Under the pieces are notes generated by a model. The model was not told the DNA's origin. It did not search any database and saw only the letters and a list, made by a program, of their open reading frames with translations. This document shows positions 22,561 to 34,934 of a stretch of DNA of 64,000 nt, in pieces. A program made the position numbers and the translations under genes. Position 1 is the stretch's first letter; each line of letters starts with the position of its first letter. Source of the DNA: Diorhabda sublineata (taxonomy: Eukaryota; Arthropoda; Insecta; Coleoptera; Chrysomelidae); the NCBI RefSeq assembly GCF_026230105.1, contig NC_079474.1, positions 6,148,187 to 6,212,186 on the forward strand. The letters run 5' to 3'.

Positions 22561-22989
22561 ATGTTTATCTGCGAAAAGGCAATATTTCGTCAAGTACGCC
22601 AGTGGAACTCGCCGATATTAGCATAAATTAAAAAAATATAAACAAAATTTTGGCATGTTTTTTTTATTCGATTTAATTTGACCAAAAAATAATAAAATTC
22701 AAACAATATACTAATATAAGGTATCTTAAACTTTACCCTACCATTATTTGAGTAACTTGCCTGGTCTTTGAAATGATGTTCTCTAAAGATTTTCCCGAAC
22801 GAAATAATATATTTGTAGTCCTTGGCTTGACATTTTATTGCAACATTAGATAAATGTTACCTTAAACTATTAAAATCAAACGTAAAATTAAACGACGTCC
22901 AAACGACATACTTTCTGATCCGAAAAGCATTAAACGCTACCATAAAACGTGTCTCCCGAGAAACTATAAACGGATCAAAGGTATGAGAA

Positions 22990-23420
22990 TTAACCGTTAT
23001 TTTGGAACGCTAACATTTTTGAAACAAGAAAACGCTTGAAATATTTTTTTCTATGCTGTTTACACACTTTTACCTCTACCTGCTCATTGTGGTTGTTTCC
23101 AGTATTTTGAAATTTTATTTTATTTGTTTTATCTTTATGTAGTTGTTTTTGTTTATTTTTTAATTTTACAAGCTTCTGTCTACACATTGTAACAATTTTT
23201 TGACAATAAAGCATTTCTCTCTTTCCATAATTTATGTTTTTTTGATATTCCATAGTTCGTTAACGCAGTTTTATTTTTTTTATTCGTATTGTTGACCTTT
23301 CAGTCTATTTTCTAAATACTGAGATGTCTGCCCTATGTAGGCAGCGTCACAATCAGTTCAAGGCACTTGTTGGGTGTTCCATGGAACTCCTTCCTCCATT
23401 AGATCTCCTTGTGCCTCCGC
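22990..23420 (-). mobile_element. Penelope-like element GIY-YIG fragment
   Basis: The minus strand carries DCDAAYIGQTSQYLENRLKG in broken frames, then KNKTALTNYGISKKHKL, matching the Penelope-type GIY-YIG endonuclease (usual C.YIGQTGR.L..R...H). A second copy lies at 31260-31680 with the same flanks. No reverse transcriptase part remains here. Downstream (22990-23240) is a Lys-rich frame probably from the same element. Confidence 0.65.
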
Positions 23421-23539
23421 ATACCATATTTTAACTCTTGTTTTTTTTCGTATTCCTGCCATATTTATATCAGTATTTTCTTTGCCATTCTTGGTTTCGA
23501 CATTATTTTTAAGTGTCCCAATCATCCTTGTGATATGAA

Positions 23540-23800
23540 TCTTATATTTCTACTAATTTCTTGTTCATCATACACATTCGTTATTTTCTAGTTTGTCCTT
23601 CTTCTCCATATGTTTCCCTCCTAATATCCTTCCAAGTATTGTCGGTCTAATGACTGTCTGATATAGATATAGCTTAGTTCTTTGTGAAATGTTCTTGGAG
23701 ATAAGTATCTTGTTTATTGTTCCTGCCTTTTTACTTCCTCTAGTTAAACTTGTTTTTATGTTTTCTCCCTCGCCACCATAGTTTTTTTCCATACAGTAAG
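23540..23800 (-). mobile_element. RTE-like retrotransposon fragment (post-RT region)
   Basis: The minus frame reads INKILISKNISQRTKLYLYQ then TVIRPTILG, the linker 'S...S..TKL.LY.T.IRPV.LYG.E.W' found after the RT domain in RTE-like elements. The same family recurs at 58690-60300 and 45270-45900. Confidence 0.65.
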
Positions 23801-24336
23801 GAGGTCAAAGTTGTGTATTCTTAATAGTTTAGAATAGTTGCAACGGAAAATGCAGTATACAGTCTCTTGTGGATTTTATGCCGTAATGAAAAATTTAGAA
23901 CCGTAGGACCGTAAATTTAGGACCGTAAACGCCGAAAAATCGATCCTTTAACATTTAATGCGAAAAATTAATATTTAATAATATAGATTTCATTTGTTCC
24001 GTTTGAGAAAAACGTTTAGTTCCCATCTCTAATTCTAGTTCTGTATCTGTCGTCACAACAGGAAGAACGGCTTTCAGCATGTGTTTAATTTTAGACAAAA
24101 CTGTCTCGCTTGGAGCCCCACTTGCTTTTATTTTGATTTAAGGTAACGTACCTACGTATTTTTTTATTTATTCCCTAAAACACAATTATCTTACAGGACC
24201 GGCTTCGTTATTACACTTATTCAACAAAAAAAAAGCTAACAATATTACAACCTTTATTGTAAGTTTCAACTTGCTACTTGGATCCATTTTATTATAGTAG
24301 AGTTCGAACGAACACTCAGTCAAATAGTTTTGAAAA

Positions 24337-25145
24337 ATGTCTCAAATTGAGTTTTGCGCTGTTATTAATTTTTTTTTACTAAATAAGGATTAACACCAAC
24401 ATAAATCGAAAGCAGAATGGAAGCAGTTAACGGTTACTTCTGTCAATTATTTTCAAAAATTCGCTGGGAACGAGAATAATTAGAAGATAACCCACGTGCG
24501 GGAGGTCCTCCAGAAAACATTAGATTAGTGAAATAAATTGTTCCGGCAACTAAAAACCTAATAAATTGCATCACAAACCAGCATTTCCAAAGCAAGTGTT
24601 CTAAGGATCCTACATGAGCATTCAAATATGAGAAATATTAGACCAAGGAGAGTGTCTCGAATTCTCAGCGCTGTGTAAAAGCAAAGTTGAGGAGAATGTT
24701 GTGAGCGATTTTTAGAACTTTGTCATGTGGATCAAGAAAGTGTAATCCGATCAATTTTACTATGATTCGACATCCAAAAGAGATTCCATGGCACGTGCCA
24801 AAAAAAAAAGAAAATATCACGAACAAGGATGGCTACATTATTTTAGGACTGCGAGTGTATCCTTTTGATTGACTACAACCACGAATGCTACACATCACTT
24901 GACATTGCGTCAAAAAATTATCGAAAAGAGGCGCGGCTAAATCAGCCGAGTTGTGCACTTGCTTTAACCTTGATTTAACCGCCTCCAAGCATTTTTTACT
25001 AGCAAAGCTAAAGGACAATTAAGTGATTTAAATGCAGGAATTAAACAGGCGGAGTACCAACATTTTGACTCTACAAATGCTTTATATAGTGGTACGGAAG
25101 CTACAATCAGATTTTCTGAAAAGTGTGTAGGAATTAAGTAAAATA
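24337..25145 (+). mobile_element. mariner transposase pseudogene
   Basis: Starts MSQIEFCAVINFFLLNKD at 24337. It then gives, across shifted frames, SISKASVLRILHEHSNMRNI and RPRRVSRILS (second HTH and linker), ILLCFDIQKRFHG, MATLF.DCECILLIDYNHEC (the usual MATVFWD..GILLIDYL), and near 25100 EKCVGIK (usual EKCI.LKGDY). The catalytic Asp motifs are not intact. Heavily decayed irritans/mellifera-type copy. Confidence 0.65.
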
Positions 25146-25149
25146 TATT

Positions 25150-27515
25150 GAAAAATAATCACAGTTTTTTTTATTTATTTTTATCTTTCTTTCTTTCTTT
25201 CTTTATTATGCTAATAACTCATGGATCTCACTGCGTAAATTTAAAGAAAAAACTAAAGATAATGAAGACATCAAATAATGAGGTACTATTGAGTGGTCAG
25301 ATGAATCGCCAGAACAAATCTGAAAAACAAAGTTACAGAAACCATAATTTCAGTTCGCCAGACACCAATAAATTTTTTTATTATCTCAAGAATAAAAGTT
25401 ACAGAAACCAAAATTAAAACAACGTGACTGCAAAGAATCACACCAATGAACTAACAAGGATGCTAATGCAGCACTTATTGGTACTATTAAGTATGGCAAA
25501 CCAATTTAATAATCCTAACTCCGGCAGTAAAATTTCTTAATATAATAGTGTCACCAAACTATGGAAATAATAATATGACAGAAAAGAAAAGCATGGGAAA
25601 AATTAGAGGAAGAGGCCGCGGAGATACAATCAGATGCTTGGAAAGACATAATTATAAGATAAGAAGAATTTATCCAACATAATATAGATTGAGGATAATC
25701 CTACTACATATACAGAAAGTTATAGTCCAGTAAACAACGGTAAAACATAGTATCACCTCAGAATTCCATCGTGACGCATCGATTAAAAACAAAATTTTGT
25801 AATCAAGTTCTATTTACCCTTCACATCAAAATCTACCCTATTCCAATATGTGCAAATTATTGTACGGGGTGAAAACTACCCCTTATTGTCATAATTCAAT
25901 AAAATAAAAGTCAAAAATCTTTGTAGAATTAAAATAAAGATCACAAGATGTTTTAGGATACTATTTATGTTTTTCAACCCTTAATGAATGTATTTCAAAA
26001 ACCCATTTTATATTTATTCATGCATATGTAGCAAATTTCCTTTCACCAAAGCGGATGTTGCCAGTGCCATACCGGTTTTTTTCACCATGTGAATAGATAT
26101 ACACACACACACTCCAAAATTTATCTGTTACGAAATTAAAAAAATGTATGATAATTTTTGTGCTAGGTAGATTACAAAATCATTTTGTAAGAAAATTTAC
26201 AATATATTAGGCTAAAAAGTTTTGGAATGTATTGAACCCTTTATTTTTGAAAGAGATACATTCAAAGGGCTCCGAAACGGTATCAGTCACACTCTACTGT
26301 GAAATTAGAAAGGTTATATCTCGGGTAATTATGAAGATAAGAAAAAAATAAACAAAATTTTTATTAAAAAAACACCAACTTTTTGTTTTGTAGCAATTTC
26401 AATGTAGCTATCACATTTATATGTTATTTTATTGGAAGAAAATTTTAAAAATTTTAAAAAAAATATGTTTTCCATTGTAACCATAATTTTTTTCACAATC
26501 AAGCTCTCTAAACCATTCTCTTGATCCTATTATTTGTATTGAATTAAAATACTTATACAGTTTGCAATTTTTCGAAATATTCAGTTCACTAAATAAGTTC
26601 CACATAAATAAACATCAGTTTTTATTATGACTATAACCAGAAAAAACACATTCTTTCTATTTTTTTAAAAGCTACCTTAAATCTACTTACAATTTTTTTC
26701 GATAAAATCTCAAATTTTTGAGATATTTGTGAAAAATCATCGATTAAAACTATGCTTTTTTGTAAGAAAAACTTAAAATTTCTATCACGAATAAGTCAAC
26801 AAGTATTGATTATTCGGAAAAAAAAACCCATAGAGTAGTGCTTAGAATGCTTTTTTCTTTCGATTTCCACGGTTATTTTCAACAAAAAAATACCGTTTCC
26901 TAGTTAGGGTGGTTTTCTTCCCCAGAGTAAAAGCAGATATAGACATACGGTAGGTAGATTTTGCCTTTTAAGGTATTTACTATCTACTGTTAAAATTTCA
27001 AGCAAATCGACACGTCTTGAGGGAACCTGAGGTAAAAACCGTTGTTTACTAGACTTTTAATTATGAATTGGATCTGTAGATCACTACAAACAAAACTTGA
27101 TGATTCGTTGAGTTTCTCATATTTTTTTGCAATCCAATTTATAGATATTTACTTAGAAGACACAACAAACTGGGTATTTAAATACCTCTAGTATCGTATG
27201 AAGCAAATAGATAAAAATTTTTTAAGCCGGTCCCTATCTCTTTCAGACAAGCGCGTTTGGCAAGTATTAAGATAATTAAGAAAAATGGTAGTTGTGGTCT
27301 GGAAAGCATCTACTTTGTAGTTATCTTGATAATTCTTTTGTAGAGTTGTCTTTGATGCTTTCTGAAAGTTATTTTGACAGCTGTTGAACGTGACAAACAT
27401 TATTTTAGACAACGTCCGGTTATCGATCGATCTATTTTTATATACTTAATAACTAAAATGAGAAATTTTACAAAATGACAATGGTGACCTGAAACTTGAG
27501 GCAGACTCCTTCTTT
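25150..27515. other. cnn intron 1, unassigned AT-rich DNA
   Basis: Contains short simple repeats (TTTC)n at 25185-25205 and (AC)n at 26099-26110, and AAAGTTACAGAAACCA repeated at 25330 and 25397. No protein motif seen. 26550-27060 is mostly A/T-rich homopolymer-like DNA. Confidence 0.3.
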
Positions 27516-27519
27516 CATT

Positions 27520-28035
27520 GCTTTATCCATTGTGAATGTTGGCTATTAAGAGGGCTATTATTATCTTGTTTACTGCGTTTCTAAACAGACAAACACATGG
27601 TTTTGCAACCATGAATGCCGTCTTCTCCCTGGTCCCCTCTTACTATCCACTTGGACAATCAACAGCTGAAGACGGTATGTGTCATGTCTTAGTATGTGTC
27701 CAAAATACTCCAGTTTCCATTTTTTTTTGTTTAAAGTGAAGACAAATTCCTTCTCTTTCCCCAGTCTCTGGATAACTTCCATGTTGGTGATGTGCTCCGA
27801 CCAGGATATTTTCAAAATAAGCCGATATATCCAGTCTTTTTAAAGTGGCGTGGGTTGTGGTCCAAGCATCTGCACCACTTAATTTTAGTCGTAAAGAAAT
27901 ATCTTCCTTATTATATAATTTATTCATGTTGTTAAGCGCAGCTCGCGATCTTTCTATCCCTGATCGTATTTCTGATGCCTAGTCTCATTTCGCATTTACT
28001 GAGGTTCCAAGATAGGAGTACGTTTCTAGCCGATC
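27520..28035 (-). mobile_element. RTE-like retrotransposon C-terminal fragment (outer)
   Basis: Read leftwards: IDRLETYSYLGTSVNAKCEM, DISLRLKL, GADAWTTTHATLKRLD, SWSEHITNMEVIQRLGKEKE, KLEYFGHILRHDTYRLQLL and SKRGPGRRRHSWLQN. This is the post-RT region of RTE/'craniofacial development protein 2'-like elements, where 'YLGHI.R...Y.LLQLI..GK...RGPGRRR.SWL' is usual. Frameshifted. Its upstream end is interrupted by the next fragment. Confidence 0.75.
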
Positions 28036-28440
28036 TATGTCTTCTTCTTCTTCTTCCTCATTCAATAGGACCAGGTCCTGTTCGATCCTGTACGTTTGGC
28101 CCTGTTTCTGGATCTTCCTGAGAAGCTGAGCTCCAGCTCTCGTCCACCTCTTTGATGGTCTGCCTACAGGTCTGCGTGAGTTCGGCCTCTGATTTATAGC
28201 CCGCTTTGTCTTCAGGCATTCTTTCTACGTGATCCCTCCAGAATCTTTTTTGTGCCCCGATCCACCTCACCACATCCTGTGCGCCCAATTCTTCTCTTAT
28301 GTCATGACTCCTTATTCGGTTCCTGAGGGTGACTACCTTGATGGTTCGCTGTATTTTCATCTCTGTGGTTCTCATTATTCTTATTATTATTAAAATTAAA
28401 CGTAGACCTTTTACAATTAGTTTTATTTTAGTGTTATTCA
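28036..28440 (-). mobile_element. second RTE-like fragment nested beside the first
   Basis: Codes MRTTEMKIQRTIKVVTLRNR, EELGAQDVVRWIGAQKRFWR, DHVERMPED and ESWSSASQED, then a (GAA)n-type 3' tail (reads CTTCTTCTTC on the plus strand at 28041-28055). The tail abuts GAAGACATAGATCGGCTAG of the first fragment, so this copy appears to have inserted in the older one. Confidence 0.7.
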
Positions 28441-31180
28441 TACGATTCTGAAGTTAGACCGGTTTGAAATACGTTTTTTTTTGAAAAATGTACGTAAAAG
28501 TACATAATAACTCTGAGTTTGAATTTTTTTATTTTTGTAATTTGGAAAATAAAGGAGATATTGTCGTATCTACTTTAGTGAAAAAATGACCTCTCGAGCT
28601 CTCAACCCTTTTCCTTTAAAAAATAAAGAGCCTAAAAGATTTTTCATTTACATGAGCGTATAGTTTCTGAAATTTCCATTAAAATGCTTTTTTACAGGTT
28701 ACTATAACTTGAAAATGAGTTATGGTTAAAAAACCAATGATATTTTTTTGGAAAAACATAGGAATTCTCATTGAGTGCGCGTAAGCGTTTAGAAACGTTT
28801 ATATAGGTAGATATTTGTGTACTTTTGATAGAAATATTTCTATCAATGACTTCGAATATTGAATTTTAAATCCTATGATTTTAAAAATTAAAAACCACCG
28901 AAAATCTTAATTAATTATTTCCCAGACGATGAATACATACAGTATTCGAAAGCTCAAGAAGTTGGTCCACTTTGGTGTTTCATTGCCACGTTCCCAATAA
29001 GAAACCGCTTATATATATTAATGTTTCTAAATGTTCTTGATTTTAGGTCTCTTCTGTTTTTTTTTGATAATTTTTAAAAGATTCATGAAAAATTGACGTT
29101 TCGACTTCAGTCTTTATCTGTATAACGTCTAACCAAAAAGTGCGTGGGAGTGTGTACATATAAACATCCATCAACTTTGATTTGGGAAAGCCTAAACAAG
29201 TCACATGAAGGATATAATTATTGTCCAATAGCTTCTGGGAAACAATGAAATGCAGTAGACTTATCTGAAAATAATTCATAACGAGACTCGTTTGTGAAGA
29301 TGTTCCAATGTCCAAGCTTAACTCAGTTGCCTATGCGCAGTTACTCTTAAAAGACGTGATTGTAAATATCAAATATACACAATAAAATACATTCTAGAAC
29401 ATGAAACACTATTTAATATTCGTGCTTGAATAAGATTTTAACAGTAATTTAATTAAAACTTAATTTTTTTTCACTTAAAGGTAGTTTTTACCCCTAAAAA
29501 AAGCGTCAATCGGACTTGTCATTTTTGATACTGAGCATAAAACGAAACTTATTCGAAATTTTCATGCAAATCAAATTCACTAACTGTACTAATTTTATTA
29601 CCAGCCCTCGCTATCGCTCGGGGGTAAAATCGTTCTCGCCTAGTAAATGTTATACACATCCCTTATAGTATAAATAACAAGTAGAGATTTCGTTTTTAAT
29701 TGTTTTAAATACCATTGAATTCACATACAGGGCAAGTCTTTAGCGTTGCCGATAACTCCTCTACTATGGAAATAAGAGCGAGTGATAAAGTTCCAAGGCA
29801 TTTTGGAGTATTTGTATTCACAAATATTTTTATTTTGTATCCATAATTTTTTAAATCGACAATGAAATAATAAACGAATGAAAACATCGTAAATCTATCC
29901 TTTTAATTATTCCAAATAAATATCTGTGTTTAATAATGGGAACGCAAACTAAAATAAATTATAAGCGTCTTTTCACGTAACTTATCTGGATATTAAAATT
30001 GGAAAGACGTGTCTATTGAGTTTGTTTATACTGGCGAAGCTTTGCATCTACATTTATATTTTGTTTAGTTAAATATTTTATGAAATGCTTCATCACGTTT
30101 GGTGTCATGTCGTAAATATAAACTTACAGTGGTAAACACTGTTTTTGTCATTCGAACTTTGTGATAATTTTCATTTGTTTGATGAACCTACAGTCAAAAA
30201 AATTATTATTTTGTTTCGGCCACATCCAATTTTTTTATGACAGCTATATAACCTCTTCTGACCTCATTTACGTGTTATAGTCCGGTCAAAATAGACCAAC
30301 AAATAAGAGTGAAGCTACATAAACCCCCATCACGCTAAAAATCAGTAAAATTGTTTAAAATACAATTGAAATGATTACCCATCATTTCCGTGTTTGGAAA
30401 AAATTGAAAAAAGTATTTTTCAAGCATAAATATTAGAGCTCGGAGATCCAATAGGTTCCAAGACACCCTGAATCGAAGAGAAATGAAATAGCAGACACAT
30501 GATAGAAATAAACTTTTTGAAGGATCTGAATCCTTCTGCGCATTCGGCTATAGGACAAAAGAGAAAATACTAAAAGTCTACAGGGGTTTAGACAGGCAAA
30601 GATACTTTGATGAGTAGTTTATTTAATGTATAGTAACTAAGTTATTAGAAAGAGATTTGAAGGGACATTGCATCTCAGTGCACAACACTTAAAAACGTAT
30701 GAAATGGAAAATGCAACGAAAGGATTGAACTTATTAGATAAGCTGTAAGCACTGAGTATCCCCAGTCTTATAGCAAAGGATACAATTGATTTTTTGTATA
30801 GTAGTGTATATAACACAATTGTTAAACTAACATATGGAAGATTAAGTCAAGGATCATTTAATAAAACCATGCGCTGGCATATTGTCTGTCAAATATTTTC
30901 AAAAATGTGATTTTTGAGGTAGTTTTTAATTATTCACTGTCTACTAGATAAAATTCAATATTTTTTAATTATAAATAAATAAAACTGTATGCTAAATCAA
31001 CTTATATATTGAAAATTGCAGGCTTGCCTTTCGGATCGTAATTTGTGCTCCAGATATTCTAAAAATATGACACCTTGTCGATTACCGAAAAATAAATGAG
31101 TGAATCAAAGGTTGTGTTCTGTTGGATATATTTAGATAGTTCTTTCGAAACTTTCAACTGTTGTTTTTCTTTAATGGCGT
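28441..31180. other. cnn intron 1, mostly unassigned
   Basis: 29085-29125 carries a short hairpin shared with 31205-31240 (see findings). 30276-30420 is the second copy of the TATAGTCCGGTCAAA repeat. 30440-30870 has RT-like composition but no motif I can defend. The rest is AT-rich without signal. Confidence 0.35.
30276..30420. repeat. second copy of the TATAGTCCGGTCAAA repeat
   Basis: Matches 13090-13180 (TATAGTCCGGTCAAA, TAGACCAA, AAATAAGAGTGAAG, AAAATCAGTRAAAT). Just left, 30245-30275 (TCTGACCTCATTTACGTG) also resembles 396-414. Confidence 0.6.
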
Positions 31181-31680
31181 ACCTATTTAATTGTAACAAA
31201 TATATAATATTGATGTTTCGACTACCTTCAGTCTTTATCAAATTATGACAATTTGCGCATTTATATCAATCAATAGATCACCTTTATCATGAATATCAAA
31301 ATAAAAACTAATTTTAACAAGAAAAATTCATTTTTTCCATGTTTTTATATCTCAAAAATATGTAGCAGCCATCTATCAGATTATTCGTAGTTGCATTCAA
31401 ATTCATAAAATTGAACTGCAAATTTTATTTAAATTATTTAGATCTTTTTTATGTAAGTGAACCATTTCTAAAAATTATTTTTCTTGTGTATTAGATTCCG
31501 CTCCAAGAATTTTTGAATCTTTATAATTGAATTCATTTTTTTTATATTTCATGGTTCGTTAATGCAGTTTAATTTTTTTTAACGTATTCGTGACTTTTCA
31601 GTCTATTTTCTAAATACTAAGATGTCTGCCCTACATAGACAACGTCACAATCATTTAGTTCAGTGTAATAATTCCTTTAT
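31180..31680 (-). mobile_element. Penelope-like element GIY-YIG fragment and 3' tail
   Basis: Read leftwards: VVYVGQTS, stop, YLENRLKSHEYV, then NYKDSKILGAESNTQEK and EMVHLHKKDLNNLNKIC. This is the GIY-YIG core (YIGQT...L..R...H) and the 'FD..N..IL..E.N..KR..LEM.HI' tail of Penelope-like elements. About 250 bp further comes the hairpin GACTGAAGGTAGTC-GAAAC. Closely related to 22990-23420 at DNA level (shared TTTCTAAATACT.AGATGTC). Confidence 0.7.
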
Positions 31681-31893
31681 AATTAAAATAATATTTATTG
31701 AAATAATTCGATAGTTGTTGGGAAAGTCCTTGTACTGATATGGCACTGACATGAAAGGATATGAATTAATATAATATGTTGGAAAATGTTTCAAATTAAG
31801 CTCATCCTGTTTTGCGCTGAGATCAGTTTCCAAGGAACTGAACTCTTCCATCCTTACTCATCTTTGAATCCGTTTGCCTAATTCGTAAGATTC

Positions 31894-31898
<5 letters not shown>

Positions 31899-31945
<47 letters not shown>

Positions 31946-31990
31946 AGAGAGAGAGGAGAGAGAGAGGAGAGAGAGAGAGGAGAGAGAGAG

Positions 31991-32039
<49 letters not shown>

Positions 32040-32085
32040 GAGAGAGAGAGAGGAGAGAGAGGAGAGAGAGGAGAGAGAGAGAGAT
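31899..32085. repeat. (AG)n microsatellite, imperfect
   Basis: About 185 bp of GA dinucleotides interrupted by regular GG steps (GAGAGAGAGG...). Long Ser/Leu-rich frames on the minus strand here are products of the repeat and not genes. Confidence 0.97.
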
Positions 32086-32302
32086 TGCGGGATGAATAAA
32101 AAGACAAAGTAAACAATAATTATATCTGCTATTGCTTTCTTCTGGAGTCTGATGGACAGAAAAAAGCACCCAGTGGATGGTGGAACAGGTCCTAGAGTTG
32201 AGAAAATATACTAAAATTATTTGAGAATAGATAAAGAAACGTTTGAAGAACTCCACATGAAAATAAAACATAAGATAACTAGGAGAGACGTATTATCACC
32301 GG

Positions 32303-32479
32303 ATTAGAAACTCGTAAAATTGCATCTTACAAGTAATAAAAATGGCACCAAACAGGTAAAGTGCGAGATCTTCTAAGAAACATTCGGCTGATCTTAATCT
32401 GCGCATGCTTTTGATCAAGAAATATTGCGTCTTGCATTGCATTGCATTGCACGTTGTCTTGCATCATGTCAAGCAGCCT
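32303..32479. mobile_element. single-unit relative of the Harbinger-type element (right end)
   Basis: Shares AATAAAAATGRCACCAAAC, GCATGCTTTTRATCAAGAAA, ATTGCGTCTTGCATTGCATT and the terminus GTCAAGCRGCCT with 4430-5342, but has only one copy of the 91-bp unit. The left TIR was not found. This copy looks like the ancestral, unexpanded state. Confidence 0.75.
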
Positions 32480-32744
32480 TAATAAATTATATTTTATCTT
32501 TATCTTATCTGTCTATAAGTAAATGTTTTCAAATTATTGATAAACGTCTGTAAACAGATAGACCTCTCCTGCACCTCTATTTTAGCTAAAAACTTAGATT
32601 AGTAAGAAGCCTGTAATGTCTCTTATCCAGGTTTCTCTCTAATTGTGGAGTCACTGTTCGGAATTACTTCCAATATTTCGAAGCATTTCAGGGGTTATTA
32701 GTTTACATTTAATAGGTTCCTTAAATTTTGCTCATTGAAAAATC

Positions 32745-32880
32745 CCACAACTCGATCTCCTGGACGACCACCTATAAGGTGGTATGAAAGCTGGTCCTCA
32801 GCATCCCAACTACTCCTGGCGAACCCTTGATGAAAATACAGGACCTAGTCCTAACGTAAGAAGAAGAAGAAGAAAAATCT
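32745..32880 (+). mobile_element. RTE-like 3' end fragment
   Basis: NPTTRSPGRPPIRWYESWSS ASQ is the last coding block (usual RPPGRPPKRW..SW.S.SQE), followed within 60 bp by AAGAAGAAGAAGAAG, the simple-repeat tail also seen at 28041 and 45870. Confidence 0.65.
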
Positions 32881-32929
32881 CTGAAATAGAAATCCATTGA
32901 CTTCAAATCAGGGTATTTGCAGTCCATTT

Positions 32930-33100
32930 AATACAAACGTGTAGCAAGCGCGATGTAGATGAGTTTTTTCTAAGAGTGGACGAAACGAGGATCCACAACA
33001 ATACACTGGACGTTAAGCAGTAATCTAAACAGTGGATTTTTTGGGGCGAATCGATGAAAAAAGAAGACCAGGTGCATTTATCAGCTCATATCTAATCAGT
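32930..33100 (+). mobile_element. mariner fragment around first catalytic Asp
   Basis: DEFFLRVDETRIHNNTLDVK then QWIFWGESMKKEDQVHLSA corresponds to 'FL.R..T.DETWIHHYTPE.KQQSKQW...GE..PKKAK...SAGK'. About 55 codons only, with one stop. Confidence 0.7.
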
Positions 33101-33530
33101 TAAAAAATTAACTGATTAGAATCGCAAAAATTCACAATAAAACAAAAACCCGAAACCGCAAAATTAGTTTCCACTCTATAAATAAAATAAAGTGACATTT
33201 ACTTTATTTTAGCGCCAGAAGTCATACGTTCAAACATTTTCCGAGAGGAAATTTAATTACCGGCACTTAATTATAATTACTTCGACTTGACACTTAAACG
33301 AATGTTCGTAAATACAACAAATATTCAAAATATTAAAATGTAATTCTGAAACGCGCTATTTACTTAATCTGTTTTAATCTATAAATAATTTGGTTTTTGT
33401 TATTTTACTGTTGCACTGTCTGGAAATATATATATCTACTGTTTCTTGATTCGTGAATATTTCATGTGTTACAAAAGATGACCTAATTCGTAGGATGCAC
33501 ATTGAAATCGAAACAAATTAACATTATTTT

Positions 33531-33670
33531 ACGAGGTCTGACAATAAAGTAATGAGACTTAAGCTGTAAATGTTATTTTTTCTCGTCCCTATATTGTGAA
33601 AAACGCATTTTGACGCGGACGTAAGTAACAATAACCAAAAAGGTATCAATTACTCTTGACGACAGGTTTT
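33531..33670. mobile_element. mariner-type TIR and 5' region
   Basis: TACGAGGTCTGACAATAAAG is a common mariner terminus beginning at a TA. The following GTGAAAAACGCATTTTGACG resembles a mariner 5' untranslated part. No transposase follows on the plus strand, so this is a truncated end. Confidence 0.5.
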
Positions 33671-34125
33671 GAGTGAATTCTATATAATACATAAGCCAGT
33701 GACTTGGACATTAGGCGAGGCTTACCGTATAATATTAATTTTAACAATTCTACCTCACATATTTGTACACTACACCTTTATTATATATAAAATCTCCTAA
33801 ACTTTCCGGAATCTAAGGGATTCCGGAAGACCTATCAATCGAATAACCTGTCCATAAGAGCGACTGCTTATTCTACCCCGAGAGATGGTCGCTTGCCGAA
33901 CAACGTTTTCTATGAAATTCATTCTATGAATTATGAATCTGCCAAAGTTTTGAAAACTGAAATCAACTACAAAAGCGCGATCAGTGTATTAATATAAAAA
34001 CTGATTTAAATAACAATGTGTATGAATATCTTTTTGATTTTTTAATAATAATTTTTTTCAAATTCAACGAAATTCGTAACGAAATAAACTAACATAACCT
34101 TTAATTGGTCGAATTTCAATGGCAA
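33671..34125. other. cnn intron 1, nothing recognised
   Basis: AT-rich; no frame or repeat assigned. Confidence 0.25.
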
Positions 34126-34129
34126 ACAA

Positions 34130-34340
34130 CAATTAAATGCATGTCTTCAATCGATTTAAAAGCGTTTCTTTCATGACGTTTCTAATTTTGGAAAAGAAAA
34201 AGGAATCACAGGGCGATAGATCCGGCGAATAGGATGGTTCCTTTCTGGAAGACAGAAAGTGCGCAGTGACCTGGTGCATCGTTGTGATGCAACACTTAAT
34301 TGTCGCGATATATGAATGTTCCCTGTAGACCATTTTTTAA
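34130..34340 (-). mobile_element. mariner-like fragment with third Asp region
   Basis: TMHQVTAHFLSSRKEPSYSP then DLSPCDSFFFSKIRNVMKET fits 'HDNAPGHCAL....K...PYSPDLAPCDFFLFPKLK'. D3 is retained in SPCD; D2 is damaged. Distinct from family M1. Confidence 0.65.
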
Positions 34341-34934
34341 AGTCTAAGTACTTTATTCACGGTATGCCCACGGACATAAACGAATTGGTCTAGTTGTTAG
34401 GAACAACAAGACATAAACTAATTTTTGCGAACTTGTTTTAATCTAATAAGCAATTCTAGGCGTCGAGTACATTTATATGATTCTGAAATTTTGGATTTTC
34501 GTGAGCTCGTTAAAATTTGGACATTCGAAGTGTTTCTTTACATTGAGTTGACTACAAGGACTATGTCAACATGTGATTTATTGAATAAACAACAGTTAAA
34601 ATATGTTGTTATTAGTAAAGTTCAATCTTAACAAAAGAAAATAACAATTTAGTCCCTAAGAAATAGAAGACCTGCTTTCTTCTACACAAAAAAGCGGAAT
34701 TAAATATATACTTTTATTATCTAAAGTGTCTCAGTGTTTAATTAGGTTTTACTTAAAACAGTTTGTACAATATTCGTCATACCAACTTGTTGTACATAAA
34801 ATGTGATGACTAACAGATTGTTTAATCTTATATCCATATATACAAACTCATTTGTCATTAATTTTGTTATATTATTACTTATTTGGAAAAATATTGAAGA
34901 TTCACTAAATTCTATTCATTATAAAATTACTGAG

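Noticed and set aside
31858..32271. Long Ser/Leu-rich open frames on the minus strand
   Set aside because: They are translations of the (AG)n microsatellite in several frames; no gene signal.
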